A DNA stretch of 64,000 nt from Pseudomonas oryzihabitans (lineage in GTDB: Bacteria; Pseudomonadota; Gammaproteobacteria; Pseudomonadales; Pseudomonadaceae): NCBI RefSeq assembly GCF_007665395.1, contig NZ_VDND01000003.1:186001-250000 (forward strand). The letters run 5' to 3'. This document shows positions 18,661 to 28,852 of the stretch, piece by piece. Position numbers and translations under genes: made by a program. Each line of letters begins with the position of its first letter. Position 1 is the stretch's first letter. Under the pieces are notes generated by a model. The model made no database searches. It had not been told where the DNA came from and saw nothing but the letters and a program-made list of their open reading frames with translations.

Positions 18661-19395
18661 ATGTCTTTCAACTTCGATATTTATGTCCAGCCGTCACCGG
18701 AACCCGGGATCACCTATCTGGGACTGCTCCTTTCGGGTCTCGAGTGGACCCTGGCCCTGGCCCTGTCAGCCTGGTGCATCGCCCTGGTGATGGGCACCCT
18801 GGTCGGAGTTGCTCGGACACTGCCTCATCGACTGCCGGCACGGCTCGGCAATGCCTATGTCGAGCTGTTCCGCAACATTCCGCTGCTCGTACAGCTGTTC
18901 CTGCTTTACTTCGTGCTGCCCGAACTGCTTCCCGTCAAGGTAGGCGACTGGATCAAATCCTTTGGCGCCCCCTGGGGGCCGTTCGTGATCGCCATGATTG
19001 GCTTGGGCCTATACACCTCCGCGCGCGTCGGCGAGCAGGTCAGGGCCGGCATCGATTCCCTGGCCAAGGGTCAGCGCAATGCTGCGCTTGCGATGGGTAT
19101 GACCTTGCCCCAGGCCTATCGCTATGTGCTGCTCCCCATGGCCGCCAGGCGCATCATCCCGCCCCTGACCAGCGAATTCATGGCGATCTTCAAGAACTCG
19201 TCCGTGGCCCTGACCATTGGCGTCATGGAGCTGACCGCACAGGCTCAGCAGATGAACGAATTCACCTTCCGTACCTACGAAGCCTTCGGTGCCGCCACCT
19301 TGATCTACGTGCTGGTGGCATTGCTGGTGAACCGGCTGATGGCGAGGGTGGAACGCCTGAGCTATGTCCCGGGCCTGACGGGGCAGGGGCGCTGA
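18661..19395 (+). CDS. Amino-acid ABC transporter permease (GltJ-like)
   Basis: A 244-residue inner-membrane permease of the His/Glu/Gln/Arg family. The extended N-terminus FNFDIYVQPSP and the LEWTLALALSAWCIALVMG helix match GltJ. The EAA loop that docks the ATPase is RAGIDSLAKGQRNAALAMG. It would pair with the next permease to form the channel for the binding protein encoded at 17671. The downstream permease begins 2 nt after this stop. Confidence 0.88.
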   Translation: MSFNFDIYVQPSPEPGITYLGLLLSGLEWTLALALSAWCIALVMGTLVGVARTLPHRLPARLGNAYVELFRNIPLLVQLFLLYFVLPELLPVKVGDWIKSFGAPWGPFVIAMIGLGLYTSARVGEQVRAGIDSLAKGQRNAALAMGMTLPQAYRYVLLPMAARRIIPPLTSEFMAIFKNSSVALTIGVMELTAQAQQMNEFTFRTYEAFGAATLIYVLVALLVNRLMARVERLSYVPGLTGQGR

Positions 19396-19397
19396 TC

Positions 19398-20093
19398 ATG
19401 CTCGACCTCGACTTCACCGCCGTCGTCAATGCGTTGCCTTACCTGGCCAAGGGCATGCTGTTCACCCTGCAAGTCACCCTGGTCGCCATGATCGGCGGCA
19501 TCTTTTTCGGAACGCTCCTGGCGCTGGCCCGCTTGAGCGGTCTCGCCTGGCTGCGCAACCTGGCCGCCGCCTATGTGAACCTCATGCGTTCCATCCCCTT
19601 GATCCTCGCCATTTTCTGGATCTTCTTTCTCGTCCCCGAGCTAGTCGCCTGGCTGATCGGCTCGACCGAGCCCGTACCTCTCGGAACCACCGTGACCGCC
19701 TTCGTCGCCTTCACCATTTTCGAAGCGGCGTATTTCTGCGAAGTCATACGGGCAGGCATTCAATCGGTGGCCAAAGGCCAGAATGCCGCCGGCCGGGCGC
19801 TTGGCTTCACCTATGTGCAGAACCTGAGATACGTGATTCTGCCGCAAGCCTTTCGCGCCATGATTCCGGTACTGCTCACCCAGACCATCATCCTGTTCCA
19901 GGACACTTCGCTGCTCTACGTGATATCGGCGACCGACTTCCTGGGTGCCGCCTCCAAGGTGGCCCAGCGAGATGGTCGATTGGTCGAATTCTATCTGTTC
20001 GCCGCCGTGGTCTATTTCGTCATCTGCTTTGCCTTGTCCAAGTTCGTTCGGCGATTCCAGGCCCGACTCAATCGCAACACCCTGCCTGTCTAG
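19398..20093 (+). CDS. Amino-acid ABC transporter permease (GltK-like)
   Basis: A 231-residue permease, partner of the GltJ-like protein. It has FRNI-like VNLMRSIPLILAIFW and the EAA loop RAGIQSVAKGQNAAGRALG, the signature of the family. The ATG at 19398 immediately follows the upstream TGA, indicating translational coupling. It completes the membrane part of the first importer. Confidence 0.88.
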   Translation: MLDLDFTAVVNALPYLAKGMLFTLQVTLVAMIGGIFFGTLLALARLSGLAWLRNLAAAYVNLMRSIPLILAIFWIFFLVPELVAWLIGSTEPVPLGTTVTAFVAFTIFEAAYFCEVIRAGIQSVAKGQNAAGRALGFTYVQNLRYVILPQAFRAMIPVLLTQTIILFQDTSLLYVISATDFLGAASKVAQRDGRLVEFYLFAAVVYFVICFALSKFVRRFQARLNRNTLPV

Positions 20094-20103
20094 GACTCCA
20101 GCC

Positions 20104-20832
20104 GTGATCAAAATTGAGAATATTTCGAAGCACTATGGCGATTTTCAGGTTTTGCGAGAGTGCAGCGCCGAAATAAGCAAGGGTGAAGTCGTGGTCGTCT
20201 GCGGACCTTCGGGATCAGGCAAGTCCACGCTGATAAAGTGCGTGAATGCTCTGGAGCCCATTCAGGCCGGGAACATCAGGGTCGATGGGGTAAGTGTCAC
20301 CGATGGAAAAACCAACTTGTCGCAACTGCGCTCGCGGGTGGGAATGGTGTTCCAGCACTTCGAGCTTTTTCCTCACATGGATCTGCTCGAGAACTTGACC
20401 ATCGCCCAGGTGAAGGTGTTGAAGCGGCCCCGCGCCGAGGCCTTGGCCAAGGCGCGGGCACTGCTGAAGCGCGTTGGCCTGGATGCCCATGCGCACAAGT
20501 ATCCCGGCCAGCTGTCCGGCGGCCAGCAGCAGCGTGTCGCCATCGCCCGGGCGCTGGCCATGGATCCCATCTGCATGTTGTTCGACGAGCCCACTTCCGC
20601 GCTTGATCCCGAAATGGTCAATGAGGTGCTGGATGTCATGGTCGAACTTGCCCATGAAGGCATGACGATGATGTGCGTTACCCATGAAATGGGCTTCGCT
20701 CGCAAAGTCGCGAATCGAGTGATCTTCATGGATAGGGGCGAGATCGTCGAAGACCGCAACGCTCAGGAATTCTTCGAGGCGCCACAGTCGGAGCGCGCCA
20801 GGCAATTCCTGTCGAAAATCCTCACTCATTGA
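20104..20832 (+). CDS. Amino-acid ABC transporter ATP-binding protein (GltL-like)
   Basis: A 242-residue ABC ATPase. Walker A is GPSGSGKST, the Q-loop region is GMVFQHFELFPHM, the signature is [15 protein letters not shown], and Walker B is [12 protein letters not shown], followed by the switch His in VTHEMGFA. The GTG at 20104, 10 nt after the permease stop, gives the exact family N-terminus (VIKIENISKHYG); no ATG fits. It energises the first importer. Confidence 0.9.
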   Translation: MIKIENISKHYGDFQVLRECSAEISKGEVVVVCGPSGSGKSTLIKCVNALEPIQAGNIRVDGVSVTDGKTNLSQLRSRVGMVFQHFELFPHMDLLENLTIAQVKVLKRPRAEALAKARALLKRVGLDAHAHKYPGQLSGGQQQRVAIARALAMDPICMLFDEPTSALDPEMVNEVLDVMVELAHEGMTMMCVTHEMGFARKVANRVIFMDRGEIVEDRNAQEFFEAPQSERARQFLSKILTH

Positions 20833-21068
20833 ACGACGCGTAGCCCTCGGGCGCGCGTGAAACGAGTTTAAAGATGCACCTTTGCTTGGGCCGTTTCATT
20901 CATTGTCCTGGAATTACGCCGGGGAAACTTCGGTTGTACCTATCGATTCGCTCGGTCAGTTGCCAGACAACTGCCGAATAACTAGAAAGCTCGACGTACT
21001 TGATTCACTGCCACCTTCTCTCGCACCGACTTGCGGTGACCGAGCCCACTTTTTGCTGAGGAAAGACG

Positions 21069-21815
21069 ATGAAGACCATCTTCAAAGCTTCGCTGGCCGC
21101 TATTGCCTTCGCCCTGACGTGCACTACTGCCCAGGCGGCGGATAAAGAACTGCTGATCGCGACCGACACCGCCTTCGTGCCGTTCGAGTTCAAGCAGGGT
21201 AACGAGTACGTGGGCTTCGATATCGACCTGTGGGCGGCGATCGCCAAGGAGCTGGGGGTGACCTACAAGCTCAAGCCCATGGATTTCAACGGCATCATCC
21301 CGGCGCTGCAGACCCGCAACGTCGATGCGGCCCTGGCCGGTATCACCATCAAGGAAGAGCGCAAGCAGGTCATCGACTTCTCCGACGGCTACTACGACAG
21401 CGGCTTCCTGCTGATGGTCAAGAGCGACAACGACAGCATCAAGGGCGAAGCCGATCTCGCCGGCAAGACCGTCGCGGTGAAGAGCGGCACCTCCGCGGCC
21501 GACTACGCCAAGGCCCACTTCAAGGCCAAGGACCTGCGCCAGTTCCCCAACATCGACAACGCCTACCTGGAGCTGCGCACCGGCCGCGTCGACGCCGCCA
21601 TGCACGACACCCCCAACGTCCTCTACTACATCAAGACCGCCGGCGACGGCCAGGTGAAGACCGTGGGCACCCAGATGATGGCCCAGCAGTACGGCATCGG
21701 CTTCCCCAAGGGCAGCGAGCTGCGCGAGCCGGTCAATGCGGCGCTGAAGAAGCTGCGTGAAAACGGCACCTACGCGCGCATCTACGAGAAGTGGTTCGGC
21801 ACCCAGCCGCAGTAA
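21069..21815 (+). CDS. glnH: Glutamine-type ABC transporter substrate-binding protein
   Basis: A 248-residue periplasmic binding protein with a 23-residue signal peptide ending TAQA. The mature part follows GlnH closely: [40 protein letters not shown], and [12 protein letters not shown]. Glutamine is the likely ligand by similarity, but a related amino acid is possible given the catabolic neighbours. It begins a second importer 236 bp after the first; that gap has no gene and presumably holds a promoter. Confidence 0.88.
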   Translation: MKTIFKASLAAIAFALTCTTAQAADKELLIATDTAFVPFEFKQGNEYVGFDIDLWAAIAKELGVTYKLKPMDFNGIIPALQTRNVDAALAGITIKEERKQVIDFSDGYYDSGFLLMVKSDNDSIKGEADLAGKTVAVKSGTSAADYAKAHFKAKDLRQFPNIDNAYLELRTGRVDAAMHDTPNVLYYIKTAGDGQVKTVGTQMMAQQYGIGFPKGSELREPVNAALKKLRENGTYARIYEKWFGTQPQ

Positions 21816-21845
21816 TCCTTTCCGGTACGCAAGAGAGTCATCCGC

Positions 21846-22502
21846 ATGAATTTCCAATGGAGCGCCATCTGGGATGCGCTCCCCGTCCTGCTCGACGGCG
21901 CCAAACTCACGCTCTGGATCTCCATCCTGGGCCTGCTGGGTGGCGCCGTGATCGGCGTGGTCGCGGGCTTCGCTCGCGCCTACGGCGGCTTCTTCAGCAG
22001 CCGGGTAGCCCTCGTCTTCATCGAACTCTTCCGTGGCACCCCGATCATGGTGCAGGTGATGTTCATCTACTTCGCCCTGCCGTTGATGATCCCGGTGCGG
22101 ATCGATCCCTTCGGCGCGGCGGTGGCCACCATCATGCTCAATTCGGGCGCCTACATCGGCGAGATCACCCGGGGCGCGGTGCTGTCGATCAACAAGGGCT
22201 TCCGCGAGGCGGGACTGGCGCTGGGGCTGTCGCGCCGCGACACCCTCAAGTACGTCATCGCCCCGCTGGCCTTCCGCCGCATGCTGCCCGCCCTGGGCAA
22301 CCAGTGGATCGTCAGCATCAAGGACACCTCGCTGTTCATCGTCATCGGCGTGGCCGAACTGACCCGCCAGGGCCAGGAGATCATCGCCGGCAACTTCCGC
22401 GCGATGGAGATCTGGACGGCGGTCGCGGTGATCTACCTGATCATCACCCTGGTGCTCAGCTACGTACTGCGCCTCATCGAGGCCAGGATGAAAATCCTAT
22501 GA
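21846..22502 (+). CDS. glnP: Glutamine-type ABC transporter permease
   Basis: A 218-residue permease close to GlnP. It starts with [20 protein letters not shown], includes [17 protein letters not shown], and carries the EAA loop [21 protein letters not shown] single permease suffices because GlnP works as a homodimer. Its TGA overlaps the ATG of the ATPase gene, so the two are translationally coupled. Confidence 0.9.
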   Translation: MNFQWSAIWDALPVLLDGAKLTLWISILGLLGGAVIGVVAGFARAYGGFFSSRVALVFIELFRGTPIMVQVMFIYFALPLMIPVRIDPFGAAVATIMLNSGAYIGEITRGAVLSINKGFREAGLALGLSRRDTLKYVIAPLAFRRMLPALGNQWIVSIKDTSLFIVIGVAELTRQGQEIIAGNFRAMEIWTAVAVIYLIITLVLSYVLRLIEARMKIL

Positions 22503-23221
22503 TCGAATTCAAGAACGTTTCCAAGCACTTCGGCCGCATCCAGGTGCTGCACGACATCGACCTGAGCATCGCCAGCGGCGAGGTGGTGGTGATCATCGGC
22601 CCCTCGGGTTCCGGTAAATCCACCCTGCTGCGCTGCATCAACAAGCTCGAAGAGATCACCGCCGGCGAACTCATCGTCGACGGCCTCAAGGTCAACGATC
22701 CCAAGGTGGACGAGCGCCTGATCCGCCAGGAGGCGGGCATGGTGTTCCAGCAATTCCACCTGTTCCCGCAGATGACCGCCCTGGAAAACGTCGCCTTCGG
22801 CCCGATCCGCGTCCGCGGCGCGAGCAAGGCCGAGGCCCAGGCCCTGGCCCGCGAACTGCTGGCCAAGGTCGGCCTGGCCGAGCGCGCCGACCACTATCCG
22901 GCGCAACTCTCCGGTGGCCAGCAGCAGCGCGTCGCCATCGCCCACGCCCTGGCGGTCAAGCCGAAGATGATGCTGTTCGACGAGCCCACCTCCGCGCTCG
23001 ACCCGGAATTGCGCCATGAGGTGCTCACGGTGATGAAGGCCCTCGCCGAGGAAGGCATGACCATGGTCATCGTCACCCACGAGGTGGACTTCGCGCGCAA
23101 GGTCGCCAGCCGGCTGATCTTCATCGACCAGGGCCGCATCGCCGAAGACGGTGACCCCAAGGCCCTGATCGCCAATCCGCCCAGCCCGCGCCTGCGGGAA
23201 TTCCTCCAGCACGTGTCCTGA
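22499..23221 (+). CDS. glnQ: Glutamine-type ABC transporter ATP-binding protein
   Basis: A 240-residue ABC ATPase with Walker [11 protein letters not shown]-loop [13 protein letters not shown], signature [15 protein letters not shown], Walker [13 protein letters not shown], and switch His in [12 protein letters not shown] overlap with glnP fixes the start. It completes the second importer. The C45 hydrolase gene begins 10 nt downstream, so import and hydrolysis appear to be one transcript. Confidence 0.9.
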   Translation: MIEFKNVSKHFGRIQVLHDIDLSIASGEVVVIIGPSGSGKSTLLRCINKLEEITAGELIVDGLKVNDPKVDERLIRQEAGMVFQQFHLFPQMTALENVAFGPIRVRGASKAEAQALARELLAKVGLAERADHYPAQLSGGQQQRVAIAHALAVKPKMMLFDEPTSALDPELRHEVLTVMKALAEEGMTMVIVTHEVDFARKVASRLIFIDQGRIAEDGDPKALIANPPSPRLREFLQHVS

Positions 23222-23231
23222 GGCCGCCCCC

Positions 23232-24269
23232 ATGCTCGCTCGACTCAAGCTTTCCGGCAGCGCCCATGACATCGGCTTCGGCCTGGGCGAATTCGGTCGT
23301 GAGGCCGTGCACGCCAAGCTGCGCCCGCTGCCGCTCTGGCAGTGGCTGGCTAGCCAGGCCGGTACGGAAAAGGCCCAGCGGATGGAGGCGCTGGTGCGCC
23401 AGCACTTCCCCCGTTACTGGCAGGAACTCGAAGGCCTCGCCGCCGGCCTGCACCTGCCGCTGGCGGAAGTCTTCCTGTGGAATTGCCGCGGCGACTTCCC
23501 CGGCCTGCCCGCGGTGGACGGCTGCACCACGGTGTACGGCCGCACCGCCCAGGGCACCCTGATCGCCCACAACGAAGACGGCCTGCCGCAGCTGCGTGGC
23601 GACTGCGCCCTGGTCGAGGTCGACCCCGACCAGGGCGTGGCCTTCACCAGCTTCGCCTATCCGGGCTCCATCCCCGGCCACACCTTCGCGGTCAATGCCC
23701 ATGGGGTGGTCGCCACGGTCAACAACCTGAGGCCCACGGAGATCCCGGCCGGTGTGCCGCGGCAGATCCTCGGCCGCGCTTCCCTCGATGCCCGTTCGGT
23801 CGAGGAGGCGATTGCCGCCGTGTCCTTCCAGCCGCGTGCCGGGGCCTTCCACCACGCCTTCGGCCAGGCCGGCTCGGCGCGGGTGGTCAGTGTCGAGGCG
23901 AGTGCCACGGGCACCGCCGTGGTCGAGATCGAGCGGCCCAGCGGCCATGCCAACCATATCGTCCACGCCGCGCTCGACGGGGTAGGCCAGCGCATCACCG
24001 ACAGCTCCGCCGCCCGGCAACGGCAGGTGGAGGCGCGACTGGCGGCACACCAGGACGAACTGGCGCCGGCACAGGCGCTGGACATCCTGCGCGACACCGC
24101 CGTGGCCGACTTGCCCATCTATCGCTGCGCCGCCGACGATCCGGACGACGAGAACACCCTGGCCACCGCCGTCTTCATCCTCACGCCGACCGGGGTAGAA
24201 TGGAGCCTTCACACCGGCGCGGCGGAGGAGACTCCCGCGGCGACGGGTGTGGTTTCCGTTTCCGCATGA
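23232..24269 (+). CDS. C45-family autoproteolytic acyltransferase/hydrolase
   Basis: A 345-residue Ntn-hydrolase of the peptidase C45 (acyl-CoA:isopenicillin N acyltransferase-like) family. Members self-cleave before a Cys that becomes the N-terminal nucleophile; here that is C98 in AVDGCTTVYG, preceded by the family WNCRGDFPGL. HNEDGLPQ and FAVNAHGVVATVNNL are further family segments. The family acts on amide bonds of N-acyl amino compounds. Its place behind two amino-acid importers and before an RpiR regulator suggests it deacylates or transacylates an imported amide. The substrate is unknown. Confidence 0.8.
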   Translation: MLARLKLSGSAHDIGFGLGEFGREAVHAKLRPLPLWQWLASQAGTEKAQRMEALVRQHFPRYWQELEGLAAGLHLPLAEVFLWNCRGDFPGLPAVDGCTTVYGRTAQGTLIAHNEDGLPQLRGDCALVEVDPDQGVAFTSFAYPGSIPGHTFAVNAHGVVATVNNLRPTEIPAGVPRQILGRASLDARSVEEAIAAVSFQPRAGAFHHAFGQAGSARVVSVEASATGTAVVEIERPSGHANHIVHAALDGVGQRITDSSAARQRQVEARLAAHQDELAPAQALDILRDTAVADLPIYRCAADDPDDENTLATAVFILTPTGVEWSLHTGAAEETPAATGVVSVSA

Positions 24270-24279
24270 TGGATGGCCG

Positions 24280-25185
24280 ATGAGCAAAGCGAGCGCCCAG
24301 GCGCCAGATACCGTGGGTGGCCTGAAGGAGCTGTTGGCCGCTATCGAAAGACAGGAGGTCGACATCGCCCTGGGCAGCAGTTCGGTGCGCGTGCTTACCG
24401 CGCTCATCGAATCGCCGCAACGGGCCGCGGTGTCTTCCATCAGCGAGCTGGCCGAGCAGGTCAACGTCAACGCCTCCACCCTGTCGCGGCTGGCTCGACG
24501 GCTGGGCTACCCGGGCTTCAGCAAGCTGCAGGACGTCTTCCGCCGCGAGCTGACCGAGGGTCGCAGCTTCTACAGCGACCAGGCCTCGCGGCTGGTGGTC
24601 GGCGCCGACGACAAGGGCACCCTGGCGCAACTCACCCGCCTGGGACGCCAGGAAAGCGCCAACATCGCCAGCGCCGTCGAGCAGGTCGATCCGGCCACCT
24701 TCGAGGCGGTGGTGGTCATCCTCGGCCAGGCCAAGCGCGTGCGCATCCACGGCATGCGCCAGTTCAACTCCCTGGCGCTGTTCATGGCCTATGGCCTGGG
24801 CATGCTGCGTCCGGACGTCGGCGCGCTGGACTCCATTCGCCAGGGGGTGGCCGATTCCCTGGCGCAGCTGGAGACCGGTGATGCGCTGGTGGTCGCCAGC
24901 TGCTTTCCCTACACCCCCAGCGTGCTGGCCACCGCCGAGGTCGCGGCGCGCCACGGCATCACCGTCGTCGCCCTGACCGATTCGGCCAGTTCACCGCTGG
25001 CCAAGACCGCCCATCACAGTTTCTTCGTGCCCAATCACAGCCTGTTCTTCAGCAACAGCATGTGCGCCTTCATGCTGCTCGCCGAAGGGCTGCTCAGCGC
25101 CGTCGCCAGCTCCCTGGGCGAAGCCTCGGTGGAAGCGCTCAAGCACCGGGAAACCCTGATCGCGGAGCTCAATGCGTCCCTGTGA
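24280..25185 (+). CDS. MurR/RpiR family transcriptional regulator
   Basis: A 301-residue regulator. The N-terminal HTH_6 domain has SISELAEQVNVNASTLSRLARRLGYPGFSKL split across helices 2-4, and the C-terminal SIS domain (about 120-265) usually binds a phosphosugar or related metabolite. SIS-domain cues include ALVVASCFPYTPSVL and GITVVALTDSASSPLA. The start at 24280 follows the C45 gene by 10 nt. It is probably the local regulator of the two-importer locus and a candidate for the ATGCAA motifs at 17.4-17.6 kb. Confidence 0.85.
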   Translation: MSKASAQAPDTVGGLKELLAAIERQEVDIALGSSSVRVLTALIESPQRAAVSSISELAEQVNVNASTLSRLARRLGYPGFSKLQDVFRRELTEGRSFYSDQASRLVVGADDKGTLAQLTRLGRQESANIASAVEQVDPATFEAVVVILGQAKRVRIHGMRQFNSLALFMAYGLGMLRPDVGALDSIRQGVADSLAQLETGDALVVASCFPYTPSVLATAEVAARHGITVVALTDSASSPLAKTAHHSFFVPNHSLFFSNSMCAFMLLAEGLLSAVASSLGEASVEALKHRETLIAELNASL

Positions 25186-25260
25186 GGTCGCAATCAGGCT
25201 GGCAGCGCGTCCCGGGTCCTGGTCACAATGGGTCCTGACCTCTCTCAAGGAGCCGTGGCG

Positions 25261-25761
25261 ATGGACCGGACCTGTACCACCTTCTACCTCGAAATGACCT
25301 CTTCGGCCGAGTTGCGGGAAAAGCCGCCACGGCCGGACCTGCGGATCGTCGAGTGCGAGGTGCCGCAGCCCGAACTCAACCGCTTCCTCTATGGCCTGGT
25401 CGGCCAGGCCTGGGACTGGAGCGACCTGAACCGCTGGAGCGATGCCGAGTGGCGCGCCCTGGTGGAGCAGGAGGGACACCGCACCTGGGTCGCCTATCAT
25501 CGCGGCGCCATCGCCGGCTACTACGAGCTGTACCGCCCGGATGGCCGCAACGTCGAGATCCGCTACTTCGGCCTGGCCGGCGCCTTCATGGGCGCGGGCT
25601 TCGGTGGCCCGCTGCTGAGCCACGCCCTGCGTTCCGCCTGGGATTGGCCCGGTACCGAGCGCGTCTGGGTGCACACCTGCACCCTCGACCACCCGGCGGC
25701 CCTGGCCAACTACCAGGCCCGCGGCTTACGGGTGTATCGGGAAGAAACGACCCCGCTCTGA
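25261..25761 (+). CDS. GNAT family N-acetyltransferase
   Basis: A 166-residue GNAT protein. The acetyl-CoA-binding region is IRYFGLAGAFMGAGFGGPLL, a variant of the Q/RxxGxG/A loop, followed by VWVHTCTLDHPAALANYQAR, the usual C-terminal strand and helix with the Asn-Tyr near the active site. An AAGGAG ribosome site precedes the ATG at 25261. Substrate unknown. It may be the last gene of the upstream transcript or independent. Confidence 0.82.
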   Translation: MDRTCTTFYLEMTSSAELREKPPRPDLRIVECEVPQPELNRFLYGLVGQAWDWSDLNRWSDAEWRALVEQEGHRTWVAYHRGAIAGYYELYRPDGRNVEIRYFGLAGAFMGAGFGGPLLSHALRSAWDWPGTERVWVHTCTLDHPAALANYQARGLRVYREETTPL

Positions 25762-25806
25762 GCCGCTTCCGGCGGAACCGGTGGCCCCGCTGGACCTGCC
25801 CCGCGC

Positions 25807-26886
25807 TTATGGCAGGGAGGTGATGAACTGCCCCAGCTGCGCCGCATAGAGTTTCGCCAGCCCCGTGGTGCCGTGTCCGCGCGTCTCGGTACTGGCCGGA
25901 ATCAACAGCAGACGCGCGCTGGGCACCTGCTTGAGTGCCTCGAGCATGAGGCCCGTCTCCGGCGGGTTGCGCTCGTCGTCCGCGGCGTTGATGGCCAGGA
26001 CCGGCACCTTGATCTTGGCCAGTCCCGGCGCGGCGTCGTAGTCCGCAGCGGCATTCCACTGGTAGATGAAGTCGTTGGCATCGACCGTGACCGGTGCCGC
26101 CAGGCGCTTGTCGACCAGCTCATCGGCCTTGGCATGGGTGCCGGCGATGTCCTGGAAGTTCAGGGTGCCGCCACTGGTGGCCAGTTCGAACATCACCTTG
26201 GCCAGGCGCAGGGAAGGGGGTTGCGTGCGGTAATTACCCTGATCCCAGGCGGGATCCTGCTTGATCGACTCCACCAGCATGCGCCGCATCATCCAGTTGC
26301 GGCCGGCCATCTCGGTGGGCTGCGCGGCCATAGGCACCAGGCCATCGGCGAAGCCGGGATGGAGGCCACCCCACATCCAAGTCTGCATGCCGCCCATGGA
26401 GTTGCCGATGATCAGCCGCAGGTGCTGGATACCCAGGCCCTGGGTGAGCAACAGGTACTGGGCCTGCACCATGTCGGCATAGTCATAATTCGGAAAGGCG
26501 GCGCGCAAGCCATCCGACGGCTTGCTCGAATTGCCGGAACCCAGGGCATCCGGGATGACGATGAAGAACTTGTTCGCATCCAGCGGTTGGCCGGGGCCGA
26601 ACAACTGGCCCCCGACATCCTTGCTCAGCATCGCCGAGGCCTGCTGGCCGGTGCCGTGCAGCACCAGGACCGCCGGGTTGCCGCGCTTGCCCAGGGTCAG
26701 GTAGTGCAGGCGCAGCTTGTCGAGCTTCTGGCCGGTATGGAAGGTGAAGCTCGGCACCACGAAATCACCCTCGACCGGCGCCGGTGGGCCGTCCGCGCTG
26801 ACCAGGGGACTGGTCAGCAGCGAAAGCAGCGTGATGAGGGAGAACCATGCCCTGGCCCGGTGTTGCAGCTTGAAAGCGTTCTTCAT
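25807..26886 (-). CDS. Secreted alpha/beta hydrolase, homoserine acetyltransferase (MetX)-like
   Basis: A 359-residue alpha/beta hydrolase with an N-terminal signal peptide (to about residue 31), so it is exported. The oxyanion segment is LVLHGTGQ, the nucleophile elbow is GNSMGGMQTW, the acid is in NAADDERNPP, and the catalytic His in ETRGHGTTG. The overall plan resembles MetX, but export argues against a homoserine acetyltransferase role and for an esterase or amidase. The ATG at 26886 is followed at once by a basic n-region. Confidence 0.8.
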   Translation of the reverse strand: MKNAFKLQHRARAWFSLITLLSLLTSPLVSADGPPAPVEGDFVVPSFTFHTGQKLDKLRLHYLTLGKRGNPAVLVLHGTGQQASAMLSKDVGGQLFGPGQPLDANKFFIVIPDALGSGNSSKPSDGLRAAFPNYDYADMVQAQYLLLTQGLGIQHLRLIIGNSMGGMQTWMWGGLHPGFADGLVPMAAQPTEMAGRNWMMRRMLVESIKQDPAWDQGNYRTQPPSLRLAKVMFELATSGGTLNFQDIAGTHAKADELVDKRLAAPVTVDANDFIYQWNAAADYDAAPGLAKIKVPVLAINAADDERNPPETGLMLEALKQVPSARLLLIPASTETRGHGTTGLAKLYAAQLGQFITSLP

Positions 26887-26962
26887 GAAAAGCCGTCCGT
26901 CCGCTAGAAAACATCAAAGGAAAGGCGGGAATCCCGCCAGCGCTCTTGGCCACCGGTAGTCG

Positions 26963-28852
26963 TCAGATACGGAAGCCGCCCACCAGGCGCTGTAGCCGTC
27001 CGGCCTCGGCTTCGAGGGCGCTGCAGGCCGTCAGGGTGGCTTGCAGATTGTCCACGCCCTGCTGGTTGAGCAGGCTGATATCGCTGATGTCCTGGTTCAG
27101 GGTCTCCACCACCGAGGTCTGCTCTTCCGTCGCGGTGGCCACCGACTGATTCTGCCCGTCGATCTCGCCGATCCGCTCGGCCACCTTGGCCAGGCGCATG
27201 CCGGCCTGCTCGGCGACCTGCATGCTCAGGACGCTCTGCCGCTGGCTTTCTTGCATCAGCGCTACCGCGTCGCGCGAGCCGTTCTGCAGTTCCTCGATCA
27301 TCTGCTGGATCTGCTGCGCCGAGCTCTGGGTACGGCTGGCCAGGGAGCGCACCTCGTCGGCCACCACGGCAAAGCCGCGTCCGGCCTCGCCGGCCCGCGC
27401 CGCCTCGATGGCGGCGTTGAGCGCCAGCAGGTTGGTCTGTTCCGAGATGCCGCGGATGACGTCGAGGATCTGGCCGATGTTGGCCGTCTTGCCGTTGAGC
27501 GCCTCGATGTGCTCGCAGCTGCTGCCGATCCGGGTGGACAAGGCCTGCAGGGCGCCCAGGGCTTCGTCGAGCACCTGGCGTCCCTCGTCACCCTGCTGGC
27601 GGGCGCTGCGCGCCTCACTGGAGGCCTGGGCGGCGTTGCGCGCGATTTCCTGGGTGGCGGCGCCCATCTCGTTGATGGCCGCGGCCACGCTGGTGGTGCG
27701 CTGGGCCTGGACGTCCGATTGCTGCATGGACGACTGCGAGGCGTCCAGTACCCGACGGGTGCCCTGGTTGAGTTCGTGGGTGCTCTGGGCCACGTCGCGA
27801 AGGGAGGTGTGGATACGGGCCACGAAGTGATTGAAGGCCTGGGACAGGACGCCGAATTCGTCGCGCGCCTGTACCGGCAGTCGGCGCGTCAGGTCGCCCT
27901 CGCCCTGGGCGATGTCCGCCATGGCGCGGCCGAGGTCGCGCAGCGGGCGCAGCAAGCCGCGGATCAGCAGGCCCAGCAGCCCTGCCATGACGATCACCGC
28001 CACCAGGGTCGCGATGATGGCCAGGTTGCGCGCCTTGGTCACCGGGGCATAGGCCTTGGCCTGGTCGATGGACAGGCCCAGGTACCATTTCACCGAGGGC
28101 AGGCCTTCCACCGGGGTGAAGCTCACCAGGCGTTCGCTGTCGTGCTGCCGGATGTTCTGGAAGCCGGGGGTCAGCGTGGGGGCATTCCCGGGGAAGACAT
28201 CGCCCAGGGTCTTGAGCACCTGCTCGGGATGGCTGCTGACCAGGATCTTGCCGTCGGCGTCCACCAGGAAGGCCTCGCCCAGGCCACCGACGTCCAGGGA
28301 GCCGATCAAGTCTTCCAGCGTGGAGAGGTAGATATTGGCCGAAAGCACGGCGGCCAGCTGACCGTTCTGCAGCACCGGAGCCGCCATGGTCACGCCGAGC
28401 TTGCCGGACATGGCGAAGATGTAGGGGGTGGTCAGGATCAGGCCGCTTTTGGCCACGGCAGCCGTGTACCAGGGGCGCTTGCGCGGGTCGTAGTCCGCGG
28501 GCAATTCCTGGAAGGGGCGGGTGGTGTAGCTGCCGTCGGGCTTGCTCAGGTAGAGCGAGGTGAAGGTATCCCGGTAGGTCTGCAGGTCCGGCAGCTCCAG
28601 GGGCGTGCCCTGGCCGGCCTGGGCACCCAGCGCCTGGGCCAGGGTGTCGACCAGCTTGATCCGGGCATCCAGCCAGTAGGTGATGTCGACCGCCGTGACC
28701 CGCCCGGTCTCACCCAGGGTTTCCCTCAGGCTCTGGTCGATGGTCTGGCGCTGCAGATAGGCATTGAAGCCGGCAAAGGCGGCCAGCACCCCGGCCATCA
28801 CCAGGGCGGTAGCCAGCAGAATCTTGTGACTGAACTTGAGCTGCTTGAGCAC
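26963..28852 (-). CDS. Methyl-accepting chemotaxis protein, PctA-like with altered ligand residue
   Basis: A 629-residue chemoreceptor, the same length I recall for PctA/B/C. TM1 is at about 12-33, then a dCache_1 sensor, TM2 ([19 protein letters not shown]), HAMP, and the signalling tip [19 protein letters not shown]. The amino-acid motif is well aligned (YDPRKRPWY, then PYIF), but the residue where PctA has its ligand-binding Asp is Asn (VLSANIYL). That Asp holds the ligand amino group in the amino-acid branch, so this receptor may sense something else. There is no CheR pentapeptide. Confidence 0.9.
   Translation of the reverse strand: MLKQLKFSHKILLATALVMAGVLAAFAGFNAYLQRQTIDQSLRETLGETGRVTAVDITYWLDARIKLVDTLAQALGAQAGQGTPLELPDLQTYRDTFTSLYLSKPDGSYTTRPFQELPADYDPRKRPWYTAAVAKSGLILTTPYIFAMSGKLGVTMAAPVLQNGQLAAVLSANIYLSTLEDLIGSLDVGGLGEAFLVDADGKILVSSHPEQVLKTLGDVFPGNAPTLTPGFQNIRQHDSERLVSFTPVEGLPSVKWYLGLSIDQAKAYAPVTKARNLAIIATLVAVIVMAGLLGLLIRGLLRPLRDLGRAMADIAQGEGDLTRRLPVQARDEFGVLSQAFNHFVARIHTSLRDVAQSTHELNQGTRRVLDASQSSMQQSDVQAQRTTSVAAAINEMGAATQEIARNAAQASSEARSARQQGDEGRQVLDEALGALQALSTRIGSSCEHIEALNGKTANIGQILDVIRGISEQTNLLALNAAIEAARAGEAGRGFAVVADEVRSLASRTQSSAQQIQQMIEELQNGSRDAVALMQESQRQSVLSMQVAEQAGMRLAKVAERIGEIDGQNQSVATATEEQTSVVETLNQDISDISLLNQQGVDNLQATLTACSALEAEAGRLQRLVGGFRI

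Noticed and set aside
20833-21068. Sigma-54 promoter between the two ABC importers
   Set aside because: TGCACCTTTGC and CGCACCGACTTGC resemble the element, but spacing between the GG and GC cores is wrong in both.
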